Shown here one piece after another: positions 8,586 through 16,705 of a stretch of 46,470 nt of DNA; the first letter of the stretch is position 1, and each line of letters starts with the position of its first letter. The notes beneath the pieces were generated by a model. The model had not been told where the DNA came from. It saw only the letters and a list, made by a program, of their open reading frames with translations, and did not search any database. Position numbers and translations under genes: made by a program. Where the stretch lies: positions 293,411 through 339,880 of the forward strand of contig NZ_LT800494.1 in the NCBI RefSeq assembly GCF_900166665.1. Direction: 5' to 3'. The DNA is from Cytobacillus gottheilii. Lineage in GTDB: Bacteria; Bacillota; Bacilli; Bacillales; Cytobacillaceae.

Positions 8586-8619
8586 GCTTAAAAAAACAGA
8601 ACCGTCTCCGGCTCTGTTT
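8586..8619 (-). terminator. Terminator of pdxK
   Basis: On the minus strand AAACAGAGCCGGAGACGGTTCTGTTTTTTT forms a GC-rich stem with a T-run, just after the pdxK stop. Confidence 0.85.
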
Positions 8620-8627
8620 CAATTACC

Positions 8628-9446
8628 TTATTTTTCTTCTGCTTTTAAATGACGGCTAGCACCTTGTCTAGTTGGTCCTACATATTCATTCAGTTTAAAT
8701 CCATGATTAATGGCATCTGAAATAAATTCTTTGGCAGCAGTTACGGCTTCAATAACTGATTTTCCTTTTGCCAGCTGAGCTGTAATGGCAGATGAATATG
8801 TGCATCCTGCTCCATGTGTATAGGTTGTTTGAATTCTTTCACCTTCAAGTACTGTGAAATCAGAGCCATCATACAAGACATCAACAGCTTTTTCATGCTG
8901 AAGCTTGCTGCCGCCTTTGATTAAAACATATTTCGGTCCAAGCTCATGAATCTTAACAGCTGCTTCTTTCATATCTTCAATCGTTTTAAGAGGAGCTGTT
9001 TTCGCAAGCTGTGATGCCTCAAAAAGGTTAGGTGTAACAACTGTTGCAAGTGGCGTTAATATTTCTCTCAATGCATCTGCTGTTTCAGGGTGAAGGACTT
9101 CATCTTCACCTTTGCAGACCATAACAGGATCAATTACGACATGCTTAATGTCATTTTCAGTAATCGTTTTCGCTGCAAGCTTGATGATGTCCACTGAACC
9201 AAGCATCCCAGTCTTCATAGCGTCTACGCCCACAGAAAGAATGGTTTCTAATTGTGTTTGAAGTGTTTCTATATCGATAGGGAAGACGTTATGGTGCCAG
9301 TCGTTTTTAGGATCCATTGTAACGATCGTTGTCAGAGCAGTCATCCCATAAACGCCATGCTCTTGGAAGGTTTTAATATCAGCTTGGATTCCTGCACCGC
9401 CGCTCGTATCAGAACCTGCTATTGTTAATACTTTTTTCATTGTCAT
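8628..9446 (-). CDS. pdxK: Pyridoxal/pyridoxine kinase of the ThiD-like type (PdxK)
   Basis: A 272-residue kinase of the ribokinase/ThiD fold. The B. subtilis orthologue (PdxK, YwdB) phosphorylates pyridoxine and related B6 vitamers; ThiD proper phosphorylates hydroxymethylpyrimidine, and pipelines often name this protein ThiD. Visible motifs are TIAGSDTSGGAGIQAD at residues ~7-22, DPVMVCKGEDEV in the middle and the anion-hole THGAGCT around residue 210, whose central residues include the catalytic-region cysteine typical of this subgroup. It resembles B. subtilis PdxK along its whole length. GGGAGG lies before the ATG. It is the last gene of the conserved ywd order before the formate dehydrogenase island begins. 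Confidence 0.88.
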   Translation of the reverse strand: MTMKKVLTIAGSDTSGGAGIQADIKTFQEHGVYGMTALTTIVTMDPKNDWHHNVFPIDIETLQTQLETILSVGVDAMKTGMLGSVDIIKLAAKTITENDIKHVVIDPVMVCKGEDEVLHPETADALREILTPLATVVTPNLFEASQLAKTAPLKTIEDMKEAAVKIHELGPKYVLIKGGSKLQHEKAVDVLYDGSDFTVLEGERIQTTYTHGAGCTYSSAITAQLAKGKSVIEAVTAAKEFISDAINHGFKLNEYVGPTRQGASRHLKAEEK

Positions 9447-9696
9447 CTGTCTTTCCTCCCTGAATATATCATTTCATTCTTTTCAGTATATCAATTTCGA
9501 TTAACGTAATAAAGTGTAAGTTCTCGGAAAAGTGACAAACCAGAAAAAGTGAGGTACATCGCTTTGCAAGTTGTTAATGATCTTCAATAACATTGTCATA
9601 TTTTGTGAAAATTGTCGATTTGAAGAATAAATTATGAATTTTTTGTGACCTAGGGCGATAATCTTCATTTTCTCTTTTTGAGAGTGATAAAAGTTA

Positions 9697-9714
9697 CATT
9701 TCCATCTGGAAATG
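9697..9714. promoter_or_regulatory. Candidate operator: 8-bp palindrome upstream of fdhD
   Basis: CATTTCCA and TGGAAATG are perfect inverted arms separated by two bases. They lie 16 bp before a TATAAA (9731-9736) that would serve as a -10 box, so the palindrome covers the place of a -35 box; no TTGACA-like hexamer is present. This arrangement suits an activator-dependent promoter for the formate dehydrogenase cluster. The 323-bp gap from 9447 otherwise shows no gene. The binding protein is unknown. Confidence 0.45.
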
Positions 9715-9769
9715 ATGTGTAGGATAGAACTATAAACAACTTGTGTGTGCTTTTAAAGGGGGAGAAGCC

Positions 9770-10537
9770 ATGAACCATAAAGGCAGTCCTGAGGAATTCC
9801 CTATTACATTGCTTATTAACGGGTTTGAAATTGCGGTGTTTCAGCTGACGAATGAGGATTTAGAGGACTGGACTTACGGATACTTGTATTCTGAAGGCTT
9901 AATTGAACAGGCGGAAGATATTCGCACCTTTCGATTTGTGGAGGATTCCAACAGCATTTATGTAGAGCTGCAAAATGACTTTCAGCCAGAGTGGATGTTC
10001 ACAAAGAAAAAGCATTACACCGCTGGCTGTGGAAGAGGGGTCACATTCTTCTCAATGACAGATGTGAAAGCGTTTCCCAAGATTAACAGTATAAGAACGG
10101 TCACAATGAGTTTTCTTTTAAAGAAAAGAAGTGAGTTTGCAAAAAGTTCCCCACTGTATTTGAAGACAGGTGGTATGCATGGGGCTTGTATTGTTCATGA
10201 ATCAGGAGAAATAACTGTGCGGGAGGATATTGGCAGGCATAATGCTGTTGATAAAATCATTGGTTTCGCCTTACGCAATAGATTAGAGCCATCAAATTTA
10301 CTGCTGCTGACAACAGGAAGAGTGTCTTACGAAATGCTTTCCAAAGCTGCTAAATTTGGGTTTCCTGTTATCGGGTCAAGAACGGCAGCAACAAAGCAGG
10401 CGGTTCAGCTTGCCAAGTTCCTAAACATAGAAGTAATCGGATATTTGAGAGGGAAAATGGCCATTCCATATACTTCAGCAGGCAGAGTTGTCAATGATCT
10501 TGAAAAGCGGCAGTTTGACAGTGTTAGAGATAGCTAG
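9770..10537 (+). CDS. fdhD: Formate dehydrogenase accessory sulfurtransferase FdhD
   Basis: A 255-residue protein of the FdhD/NarQ family. In E. coli FdhD takes sulfur from IscS and passes it to the molybdenum cofactor of formate dehydrogenase, which needs a terminal sulfido ligand. Recognisable stretches are EDWTYGYLYSEGLI, TAGCGRGVTFF with the conserved cysteine, TGGMHGACI, DIGRHNAVDKIIG and TTGRVSYEML. The E. coli CxxC pair is here C-G-R-G, so only the first cysteine remains, as in other Bacillus homologues. I choose the ATG at 9770 because GGGGGAG (9758-9764) precedes it; a GTG 27 bases upstream lacks a ribosome site. It opens the formate dehydrogenase cluster and is separated from fdnG by a structured repeat. 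Confidence 0.92.
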   Translation: MNHKGSPEEFPITLLINGFEIAVFQLTNEDLEDWTYGYLYSEGLIEQAEDIRTFRFVEDSNSIYVELQNDFQPEWMFTKKKHYTAGCGRGVTFFSMTDVKAFPKINSIRTVTMSFLLKKRSEFAKSSPLYLKTGGMHGACIVHESGEITVREDIGRHNAVDKIIGFALRNRLEPSNLLLLTTGRVSYEMLSKAAKFGFPVIGSRTAATKQAVQLAKFLNIEVIGYLRGKMAIPYTSAGRVVNDLEKRQFDSVRDS

Positions 10538-10547
10538 AGTAGTGGAG

Positions 10548-10645
10548 GCTGGATCAGTCCTACAAGCATAAGCCAAATCATGCGCGAGATAATTCTTTAC
10601 CTATTTGGCTAATGACCTCAAGGAGCTAGTCGTAGGAACAGGATC
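10548..10645 (-). repeat. Degenerate copy of the 126-bp structured repeat
   Basis: Lies between fdhD and fdnG. TCCTAC (10558-10563) pairs with GTAGGA (10631-10636) and AGCCAAAT (10571-10578) with ATTTGGCT (10603-10610). The segments AAGCATAAGCC and ATGACCTCAAGGAGCTAG match, on the opposite strand, the tandem repeat at 34571-34864. It may act on mRNA folding inside the operon, since no terminator T-run follows. Confidence 0.5.
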
Positions 10646-10713
10646 AAGGCACATACGCTAAGATCAATTTCATTAACAAGCTAGAGTACAAACTTAGAAT
10701 TGGGGGGAGAAAA

Positions 10714-13701
10714 GTGGAATTAAATGTAACACGAAGAAAGTTTCTGAAGATATCAGGAGCGGTAGCTGCTACATTAGCGGTTGTTGAGCTTGGTTTTGAT
10801 GATAAAACAGCTAGAGCAAAGGCAAAGGAATTAAAAATTTCAGCGTTAAAACCAACACCAACCATCTGTCCTTATTGCTCTGTGGGCTGTGGGATTTTAG
10901 TGTATTCAAACGGAAAAGATGTTGTTTATACAGAGGGAGATCCGGATCATCCGATCAATGAAGGTTCGCTTTGCAGTAAAGGTACAACTGTGAGGCAGGT
11001 ATACACAACAGAAAAGCGCATCACAAAGCCATTATACCGAGCTCCAGGAAGCGGAGAATGGGAAGAGGTTGATTGGGACTTTGCGCTCGATAAAGTAGCG
11101 AAAAATATTAAAGATACGCGCGATCGCACATTTGTGCAAAAAGAAAACGGCCATACTGTCAACAAGACAGAGGCAATCGCTTATATGGGCGGAGCGGCAC
11201 TCGATAATGAAGAAACGTATTTGCTTTCTAAACTTTTCCGTGCAGGTCTAGGCTTAACATATATCGAGCATCAGGCCCGAATATGACATAGTTCTACGGT
11301 TGCCGGTCTGGCACCTTCGTATGGAAGAGGCGCAATGACAAATCATTGGAATGATTTACAATATGCGGATGCACTAATGGTCATAGGTGCAAACCCTGCT
11401 GAAAATCACCCAATCAGCTTTAGATGGATCTCAAAAGCGAAGCAAAAGGGAGCAAAGCTGATTTCAGTTGATCCAAGGTATACGAGAACGTCACAGATGG
11501 CCAATATTTACGGTCAGCTACGTTCAGGAACAGATATTGCTTTTATAGGCGGCATGATCCATTATGCGCTGGGAAATGACATGTATCATAAAGAGTATGT
11601 AGCAGCCTACACGAATGCGTCATTTATTGTGGATGAGCAATACTCCTTTGAAGATGGCATCTTTAATGGCTACGATGAATCAACTAGGAATTATGATAAA
11701 ACAAAATGGGCCTTCAAAAAGGATGAAAGCGGCGAGATAGTAAAGGATCCAACCTTACAGGACCCCCGCTGTGTTTTTCAACTTATGAAAAAACATTATT
11801 CACGCTACGATGTTGATACAGTAACAGGTGTTACAGGCACGGATAAAAATACGTATCTCGAAATCTGTCAAACATTCACAGGAACAAGTGAAGTAGGCAA
11901 AGCAGGCACCATTCTATACGCTATGGGCGGTACGCAGCATACAGTTGGTACACAAAATATCCGCTCATACGCCATTTTACAGCTTTTACTCGGAAATATT
12001 GGCATTGCCGGCGGCGGCGTGAATGCATTGCGCGGTGAGTCGAATGTGCAAGGATCAACAGACTTCGGGCTGTTATATCACAATGTAAATGGTTATATGG
12101 AAGTGCCAACAGGATCGGATCAGGATTCTACGTATCAAGGATTCCTGGAGAGAATTACACCTGAATCAGGTTATTTTTCAAACAAACCGAAGTTTTACAC
12201 AAGCATGTTGAAAGCTTACTACGGCGATTCAGCAACTAAGCAAAATGAATTTGCCTATCATTTAATGCCAAAACTGACACCAGGAAAAGACTATTCACAT
12301 ATGCGCTTATTTGATGCGATGTACCGCGGAGAGCTTGAAGGGCTGTTAATGTTTGGCACTAATCCTGTTGTTGGCGGACCAAATGCAGGAAAAGAAAAAG
12401 AAGCATTGAGCAACTTAAAATGGATGGTTGCTGTTGATTTATTTGAAACAGAGACTTCATCTTTCTGGCAAAAAGAAGCGGGAGCAGATCCAGCCTCGAT
12501 TCAAACCGAAGTGATTTTCCTGCCAGCCTGCGGATCTTTTGAAAAAGAAGGCTCTGTTACGAACTCAGGACGCTGGATGCAATATCGCTGGCAAGCAATT
12601 AAACCAAAGGGCGAATCAAGAGCAGACCTGGAAATCGTTCATATGCTTGCTAGAAAGCTGAAAGGATTATATGAAAATAGTCCGAAGCAGAATGATCTGC
12701 CGATGAAGGCTTTGACATGGGAATACGGGGAGTCTGATCACCCTGATATTGATATGGTCTGCCGCGAAATTAACGGCTACGATATGAAAACAAAACAGCA
12801 GATTAAAGGTTTCGGAGATTTGAAAGACGATGGTTCTACATGCAGCGGCAACTGGATTTACAGCGGATTTTATCCTGAATCTGAGAACCTATCAAAACGA
12901 AGAGATAATACAAATGAGGGTATGAGCAACTTCTTGAACTGGTCATTTGCATGGCCGGCAAATAGGAGAATTCTTTATAACCGTGCAAGTGCTGATTTGA
13001 ACGGAAAGGCTTGGAACAAGGATCGGGTCGGAATTGAATGGAATGCAGCAGAGAAAAAATGGAGCGGCTTTGATGTTCCAGACTTTGTTGCCACGAAAGG
13101 TCCGAATGATCCAACCTTTAACGATCCGTTTATTATGATGGATGGAGGAAAAGGAGCCTTATTTTCTTCAAAAATTAATGAAGGTCCATTCCCAGAGCAT
13201 TATGAGCCTTATGAAAACCCAATTTCCAATGCTTTTTCCAGTATTCAGTTAAATCCGGCTGTCAAATTCGGCGAGAAAGAAATGAATGCCCAAGGAGATG
13301 CGTCTGAATATCCGATTGTTGCAACAACCTATCGTGTGTCAGAGCATTGGCAGTCTGGAGCAATGACAAGAAATATCCCATGGCTGGCTGAGCTGATGCC
13401 GCATATGTACATTGAAATAAGCGAAGAGCTGGCACAAGAAAAAGGGATTTCAAGCAAAGATCGAGTGATCGTAAAAACGGCCCGTGGTGAAATTGAAGCT
13501 TATGCCATGATTACCAAACGCTTTAAACCGTACAAATTAAAAGATAAAACCATCCACCAGATTGGCATGCCATGGCACTTTGGCTATAAAGGGATCGCAA
13601 CAGGTGCAAGTGCTAACACCCTGACTCCTCATATTGGAGATGCAAATACGACCATACCTGAGTATAAAGCGTTCCTATGTGATGTTAGGAGGGCGAAATA
13701 A
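10714..13701 (+). CDS. fdnG: Selenocysteine-containing formate dehydrogenase, catalytic subunit (in-frame TGA = Sec191)
   Basis: A 995-residue molybdopterin oxidoreductase that oxidises formate to CO2, read through one in-frame TGA at 11284-11286. Residues 1-35 form a Tat signal (TRRKFLKISG, R7 and R8), so the folded enzyme is exported. A [4Fe-4S] site is given by C52, C55, C59 and C87. The codon at 191 lies in ..HQARI-TGA-HSSTVAGLAPSYGRGAM.., exactly where E. coli FdnG and FdhF have selenocysteine and non-selenium enzymes have cysteine. The coding frame, codon use and family similarity continue without a break to the stop at 13701, and a bacterial-type SECIS follows the TGA. The start is GTG at 10714 with GGGGGGAGA before it. 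Length fits FdnG of formate dehydrogenase-N (about 1015). The stop overlaps the fdnH start by one base. Expression requires selA, selB, selC and selD from elsewhere. Confidence 0.93.
11284..11320 (+). promoter_or_regulatory. Selenocysteine TGA codon with bacterial SECIS element
   Basis: After the TGA (11284-11286) and an 11-nt spacer, GGU (11298-11300) pairs with ACC (11313-11315), U11301 is bulged, GCC (11302-11304) pairs with GGC (11310-11312), and the loop is GGUCU (11305-11309). The E. coli fdhF SECIS has the same plan: a GGU/ACC stem, one bulged U, a short upper stem and a GGUCU loop at the same distance from UGA, which SelB recognises. Confidence 0.9.
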
Positions 13702-14513
13702 TGGCAGATTATATTAAATTTGTGGATGTAACGAAGTGTGATGGCTGCCGGGCATGTATGGTTGCCTGCAAAAATTGGAACGATCTTCCGGCAGAGCCAG
13801 AGGACTTTAATGGGAGTATACAATCTCATAGTGATTTAACAGCAAATACATGGAATGTCATTACGTTTAATGAACAGGAAACATCAGATGGAAACTTTGA
13901 ATGGCTGTTCCGCCATATGTCCTGTCTGCACTGTAATCAGGCTGCCTGTGAGAAAGCTTGTCCGGAGAATGCGATCAGCTATACAAAATTTAATTCAGTC
14001 GTCATTGATGCGGAAAAATGCGTAGGCTGCGGCTATTGTGTTCAAAACTGTTCCTTTGGTGTTGTGCAGCTTGCTACCTATAAAGATAAAAATGGCAGTG
14101 AATACCGAAAGGCTCAAAAATGCACCCTTTGCACAGATCGGCTTGAACAAGGCCTGCAGCCGGCCTGTGTGGTTGCCTGCCATACAGACTGCTTAATTTA
14201 TGAAGAAAAGGAGCTTGTCTTAGCTGAAGCAAACAAGCGCCTAGGTGAAGTGAAGGAACGTTTTCCGAATGCAAATATTTATAATCCACAAGGGATAGAT
14301 GGCACTAATACCATCTATCTTCTCACTGACAAACCATCTGTCTATGGATTGCCTGAGAATCCAAAAGTGGCTTTATCTCAAGTGGTTTGGAAGGACTATG
14401 CTCAGCCGCTTGGCAAAATGATGCTTGGAGCTACAACAATGGCTGTTATTGGGGCTGCTATATCAAATGCTGTTAGAAAAGATCAATCGGAAGGGGATCA
14501 TGACCATGAATAA
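13701..14513 (+). CDS. fdnH: Formate dehydrogenase iron-sulfur (beta) subunit
   Basis: A 270-residue ferredoxin-type electron-transfer subunit that takes electrons from the catalytic subunit. Sixteen cysteines are arranged for four [4Fe-4S] clusters: C13/16/19/23, C75/78/83/87, C107/110/113/117 and C141/144/156/160. A hydrophobic stretch near the C-terminus (MMLGATTMAVIGAAISNAV) can anchor it to the membrane beside the cytochrome subunit, as in E. coli FdnH, and the protein ends in a charged tail. Its ATG overlaps the fdnG stop (TAATG) with AGGAGGG upstream, so it is translationally coupled. The last 14 bases overlap fdnI. Confidence 0.93.
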   Translation: MADYIKFVDVTKCDGCRACMVACKNWNDLPAEPEDFNGSIQSHSDLTANTWNVITFNEQETSDGNFEWLFRHMSCLHCNQAACEKACPENAISYTKFNSVVIDAEKCVGCGYCVQNCSFGVVQLATYKDKNGSEYRKAQKCTLCTDRLEQGLQPACVVACHTDCLIYEEKELVLAEANKRLGEVKERFPNANIYNPQGIDGTNTIYLLTDKPSVYGLPENPKVALSQVVWKDYAQPLGKMMLGATTMAVIGAAISNAVRKDQSEGDHDHE

Positions 14514-15192
14514 AAAGGAATCAAAGATGGTTAAGCGATTCTCAAAGCATGTCATATTTGCACACTGGTTAAATGCTTTGGCATTTTTTGTCCTGTATCT
14601 AACCGGTCTGCCTCTCTATACAGAGTTTTTTGATTGGCTATATGTTGTTTTTGTAAGCCCAGCCGGTGCACGTCTTGTGCATAGAGTGGCAGCTGTATTT
14701 TTCATCCTTCCTGTTATTTATATTTTGTTCGCAGATCCAAAGAGCTTTATTCACTGGATGAAACAGATCTTTTCCTGGAAAAAACACGACTTCCAATTCT
14801 TTTTACATTTTCCAAAGGAGTTTTTCGGCGGCCACACAAAAATACCAAAGCAAGATTTTTACAATGCGGGTGAAAAGTTAAACTCTCTGCTGACAATCCT
14901 GACAGCTGTTATGCTCATTTGTTCAGGACTTGTTATGTGGTTTCCGCAGTACTTTCCACAAGAGCTTGTGATGTGGGCCTATCCGCTCCATAATATCGGA
15001 CTTGGGTTATCCACAGCCGTTGTAGTCGGTCATGTTTATTTATCGGTTGGCCATCCCGGCTCCCGCGCTTCTTTTAGAGGAATGACAAAAGGGGATATTC
15101 CAGAAGAGTATGCCCGTGATCATCACGGCCGCTGGTACGACGAGCTTAAGGAACAGGAAAAAGAACAGGAACAAGAGCAGAAGCGTGCTTAA
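14500..15192 (+). CDS. fdnI: Formate dehydrogenase cytochrome b (gamma) subunit
   Basis: A 230-residue integral membrane di-heme cytochrome b of the formate dehydrogenase-N type, passing electrons to menaquinone. Four membrane helices are visible, with candidate heme-ligand histidines in HVIFAHWLNAL, LVHRVAAVFF, YPLHNIGLGL and VVGHVYLSVGHP. The C-terminus is a highly charged tail rich in Glu, Gln and Lys. I place the start at ATG 14500, which lies inside the end of fdnH with AAGGGG before it; ATG 14506 is the alternative. A hairpin after the stop separates the structural genes from fdhE. Confidence 0.9.
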   Translation: MTMNKKESKMVKRFSKHVIFAHWLNALAFFVLYLTGLPLYTEFFDWLYVVFVSPAGARLVHRVAAVFFILPVIYILFADPKSFIHWMKQIFSWKKHDFQFFLHFPKEFFGGHTKIPKQDFYNAGEKLNSLLTILTAVMLICSGLVMWFPQYFPQELVMWAYPLHNIGLGLSTAVVVGHVYLSVGHPGSRASFRGMTKGDIPEEYARDHHGRWYDELKEQEKEQEQEQKRA

Positions 15193-15214
15193 TGGCAAAC
15201 AAACCTAATTATAA

Positions 15215-15256
15215 GAAGAAGCTACCCATTATTGGGTAGCTCTTCCCGCTTTTTAA
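15215..15256 (+). terminator. Hairpin after fdnI (partial terminator)
   Basis: AGCTACCCA (15220-15228) pairs with TGGGTAGCT (15233-15241), followed by CTTCCCGCTTTTT. The T-run is displaced by eight bases, so it may reduce rather than stop transcription into fdhE and the Moco genes. Confidence 0.6.
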
Positions 15257-15283
15257 AAAAGAACATTGAAAGAAGGGATCTAT

Positions 15284-16087
15284 ATGTCGAACACGAATGT
15301 AGTAGAAGAAAGCTATGAGAAGCTGCAGGCGGAAATAGAAGAATTAATAAAAGAATGGCGCAAGTCTATAAATGAAACAGCTGTAGTGAAAGATTCTTCG
15401 TTTGAACTCATCTCCTCACCCCTTATTCCACAGCTTGACCTTGCAGCAGATATGAATCAATATCATCGTTTTATAGTTGAACTGTTTGACTTTTTAGCTG
15501 AAAGACAGCCAGGAAATCATGAGTATTGTGATATCTTAAAAGAGAATTTAACCATTGACATAGTGAGTAAATGGTTTAAAGAAGTGATCACTGTAAATCA
15601 ATACTACTTTCATGCAGTTGCAGAACAATATCAGGTACCGGAATGGCTCCCGCTGTTTGCAGCAGAACAAGCTGCCCGCCCTTTCTTACAAAAAGCTGCA
15701 GCAGAGCTGGAAACCGTCCTGACAAAATATCAGCATGATCCATGCTGTCCGGCATGTGGAGAGCCTTCGCGCTTTGCCGTTGTAGGAAAAAAGGGGAAAA
15801 AGGAGCTTACATGCCCGCGCTGCCTGCATAGCAGAGAAGAGAAAAAGCTGCGCTGTGCCCATTGCGGCACAGAAGACCATACCCAAATGGTCATTATGAA
15901 GGTGGATGGCGAAGAAGGAGCGGAAATTCACGGCTGTCAGACATGCAAGGGGTACACAAAGGTGATTGATATGAGAAAGCTTCTGAAAAAGGAAACACCT
16001 GCCCTCATGGATATAAAAACAATTCATTTAGACTATATTGCGCAAGAAAAGGGTTTTGGCACGGCTGAGAATGGCAAATACCATTAA
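15284..16087 (+). CDS. fdhE: FdhE-like formate dehydrogenase assembly protein
   Basis: A 267-residue cytosolic protein related to E. coli FdhE, which binds iron through rubredoxin-like cysteine pairs and is needed for maturation of respiratory formate dehydrogenases before Tat export. The N-terminal half is helical; the C-terminal half carries four CxxC knuckles at C155/C158, C177/C180, C191/C194 and C218/C221, with the FdhE-typical CPACGEPS and CAHCGTEDH contexts. The start chosen is ATG 15284 with AAGGGA upstream; a TTG 18 bases earlier is less likely. Overall similarity to the proteobacterial protein is low, so the call relies on the cysteine layout plus the position directly after fdnI. 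Confidence 0.82.
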   Translation: MSNTNVVEESYEKLQAEIEELIKEWRKSINETAVVKDSSFELISSPLIPQLDLAADMNQYHRFIVELFDFLAERQPGNHEYCDILKENLTIDIVSKWFKEVITVNQYYFHAVAEQYQVPEWLPLFAAEQAARPFLQKAAAELETVLTKYQHDPCCPACGEPSRFAVVGKKGKKELTCPRCLHSREEKKLRCAHCGTEDHTQMVIMKVDGEEGAEIHGCQTCKGYTKVIDMRKLLKKETPALMDIKTIHLDYIAQEKGFGTAENGKYH

Positions 16088-16105
16088 GATTGGCTGGTGA
16101 TAGAA

Positions 16106-16705
16106 GTGGAGACAACAGGCATCATTTTAGCAGGCGGGAAATCAAGCCGGATGGGTACCAACAAGGCACTGCTGCAAATAGACGGAAAAACGGTCATTGA
16201 GCTGATTGCAGAAGAGCTTGCAACCATTGTCGATCATGTTATTGTCGTAACGAATACGCCTGATGATTATGCATTTTTGAGATTGCCAATGATTGCAGAC
16301 AACTATATAGGAAAAGGGCCGCTTGCTGGAATTGAAGCGGGGCTGTCTTTTTCAACAACGGAAAAAAACTTAATTGTTGCCTGTGATATGCCATTTATAT
16401 CGGCACAGCTCGGAAGCTATTTATTAAGCAAACTGGATCATTATCAAGCTGCCGTTCCGGAGAGAGACGGCCAAAAACACCCTCTTTTTGGTGCCTATAG
16501 AAGGGAAGCAAGAAATTGTGCGGAAATGTTCTTAAAGGAAGAAAAGCTGGCTATCCGCAATATGCTAAACTATATGCAGACAGTGTATATAAGAGTTGAA
16601 TCTTTAAAAATGCCAATCAATGATTTAACCCTTTTTAATATGAATCACCCAGAAGAGTATAAAAAAGCAGCACAGATTTCTTCGGAAGGCAAAGAGCAGT
16701 TATGA
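16106..16705 (+). CDS. mobA: Molybdenum cofactor guanylyltransferase MobA
   Basis: A ~199-residue nucleotidyltransferase that joins GMP to molybdopterin to make the MGD form of the cofactor used by formate dehydrogenase. The signature GIILAGGKSSRMGTNKALL near the N-terminus is the GTP-binding loop of MobA, and IVACDMPF near residue 92 supplies the metal-binding aspartate. GGTGA at 16096-16100 is well placed for the GTG at 16106; a GTG at 16097 lies within that site and is less likely. Its stop overlaps the moeA start (ATGA). A bis-MGD enzyme such as FdnG makes a MobA nearby functionally expected. Confidence 0.9.
   Translation: METTGIILAGGKSSRMGTNKALLQIDGKTVIELIAEELATIVDHVIVVTNTPDDYAFLRLPMIADNYIGKGPLAGIEAGLSFSTTEKNLIVACDMPFISAQLGSYLLSKLDHYQAAVPERDGQKHPLFGAYRREARNCAEMFLKEEKLAIRNMLNYMQTVYIRVESLKMPINDLTLFNMNHPEEYKKAAQISSEGKEQL

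Noticed and set aside
9604..9619. Fnr box (TGTGA-N6-TCGAT) upstream of fdhD
   Set aside because: Only the left half matches TGTGA-N6-TCACA; the right half keeps two of five bases.
11335..13701. A separate 788-residue formate dehydrogenase gene starting at ATG 11335, with 10714-11286 as a truncated pseudogene
   Set aside because: The family sequence continues through the TGA in the same frame with no gap, the TGA is at the selenocysteine site, no ribosome binding site precedes 11335, and a SECIS is present.
15284..16087. Generic zinc-ribbon protein unrelated to formate dehydrogenase
   Set aside because: Four CxxC knuckles in FdhE-like order and the position directly after fdnI make FdhE the better call, though identity to characterised FdhE is low.
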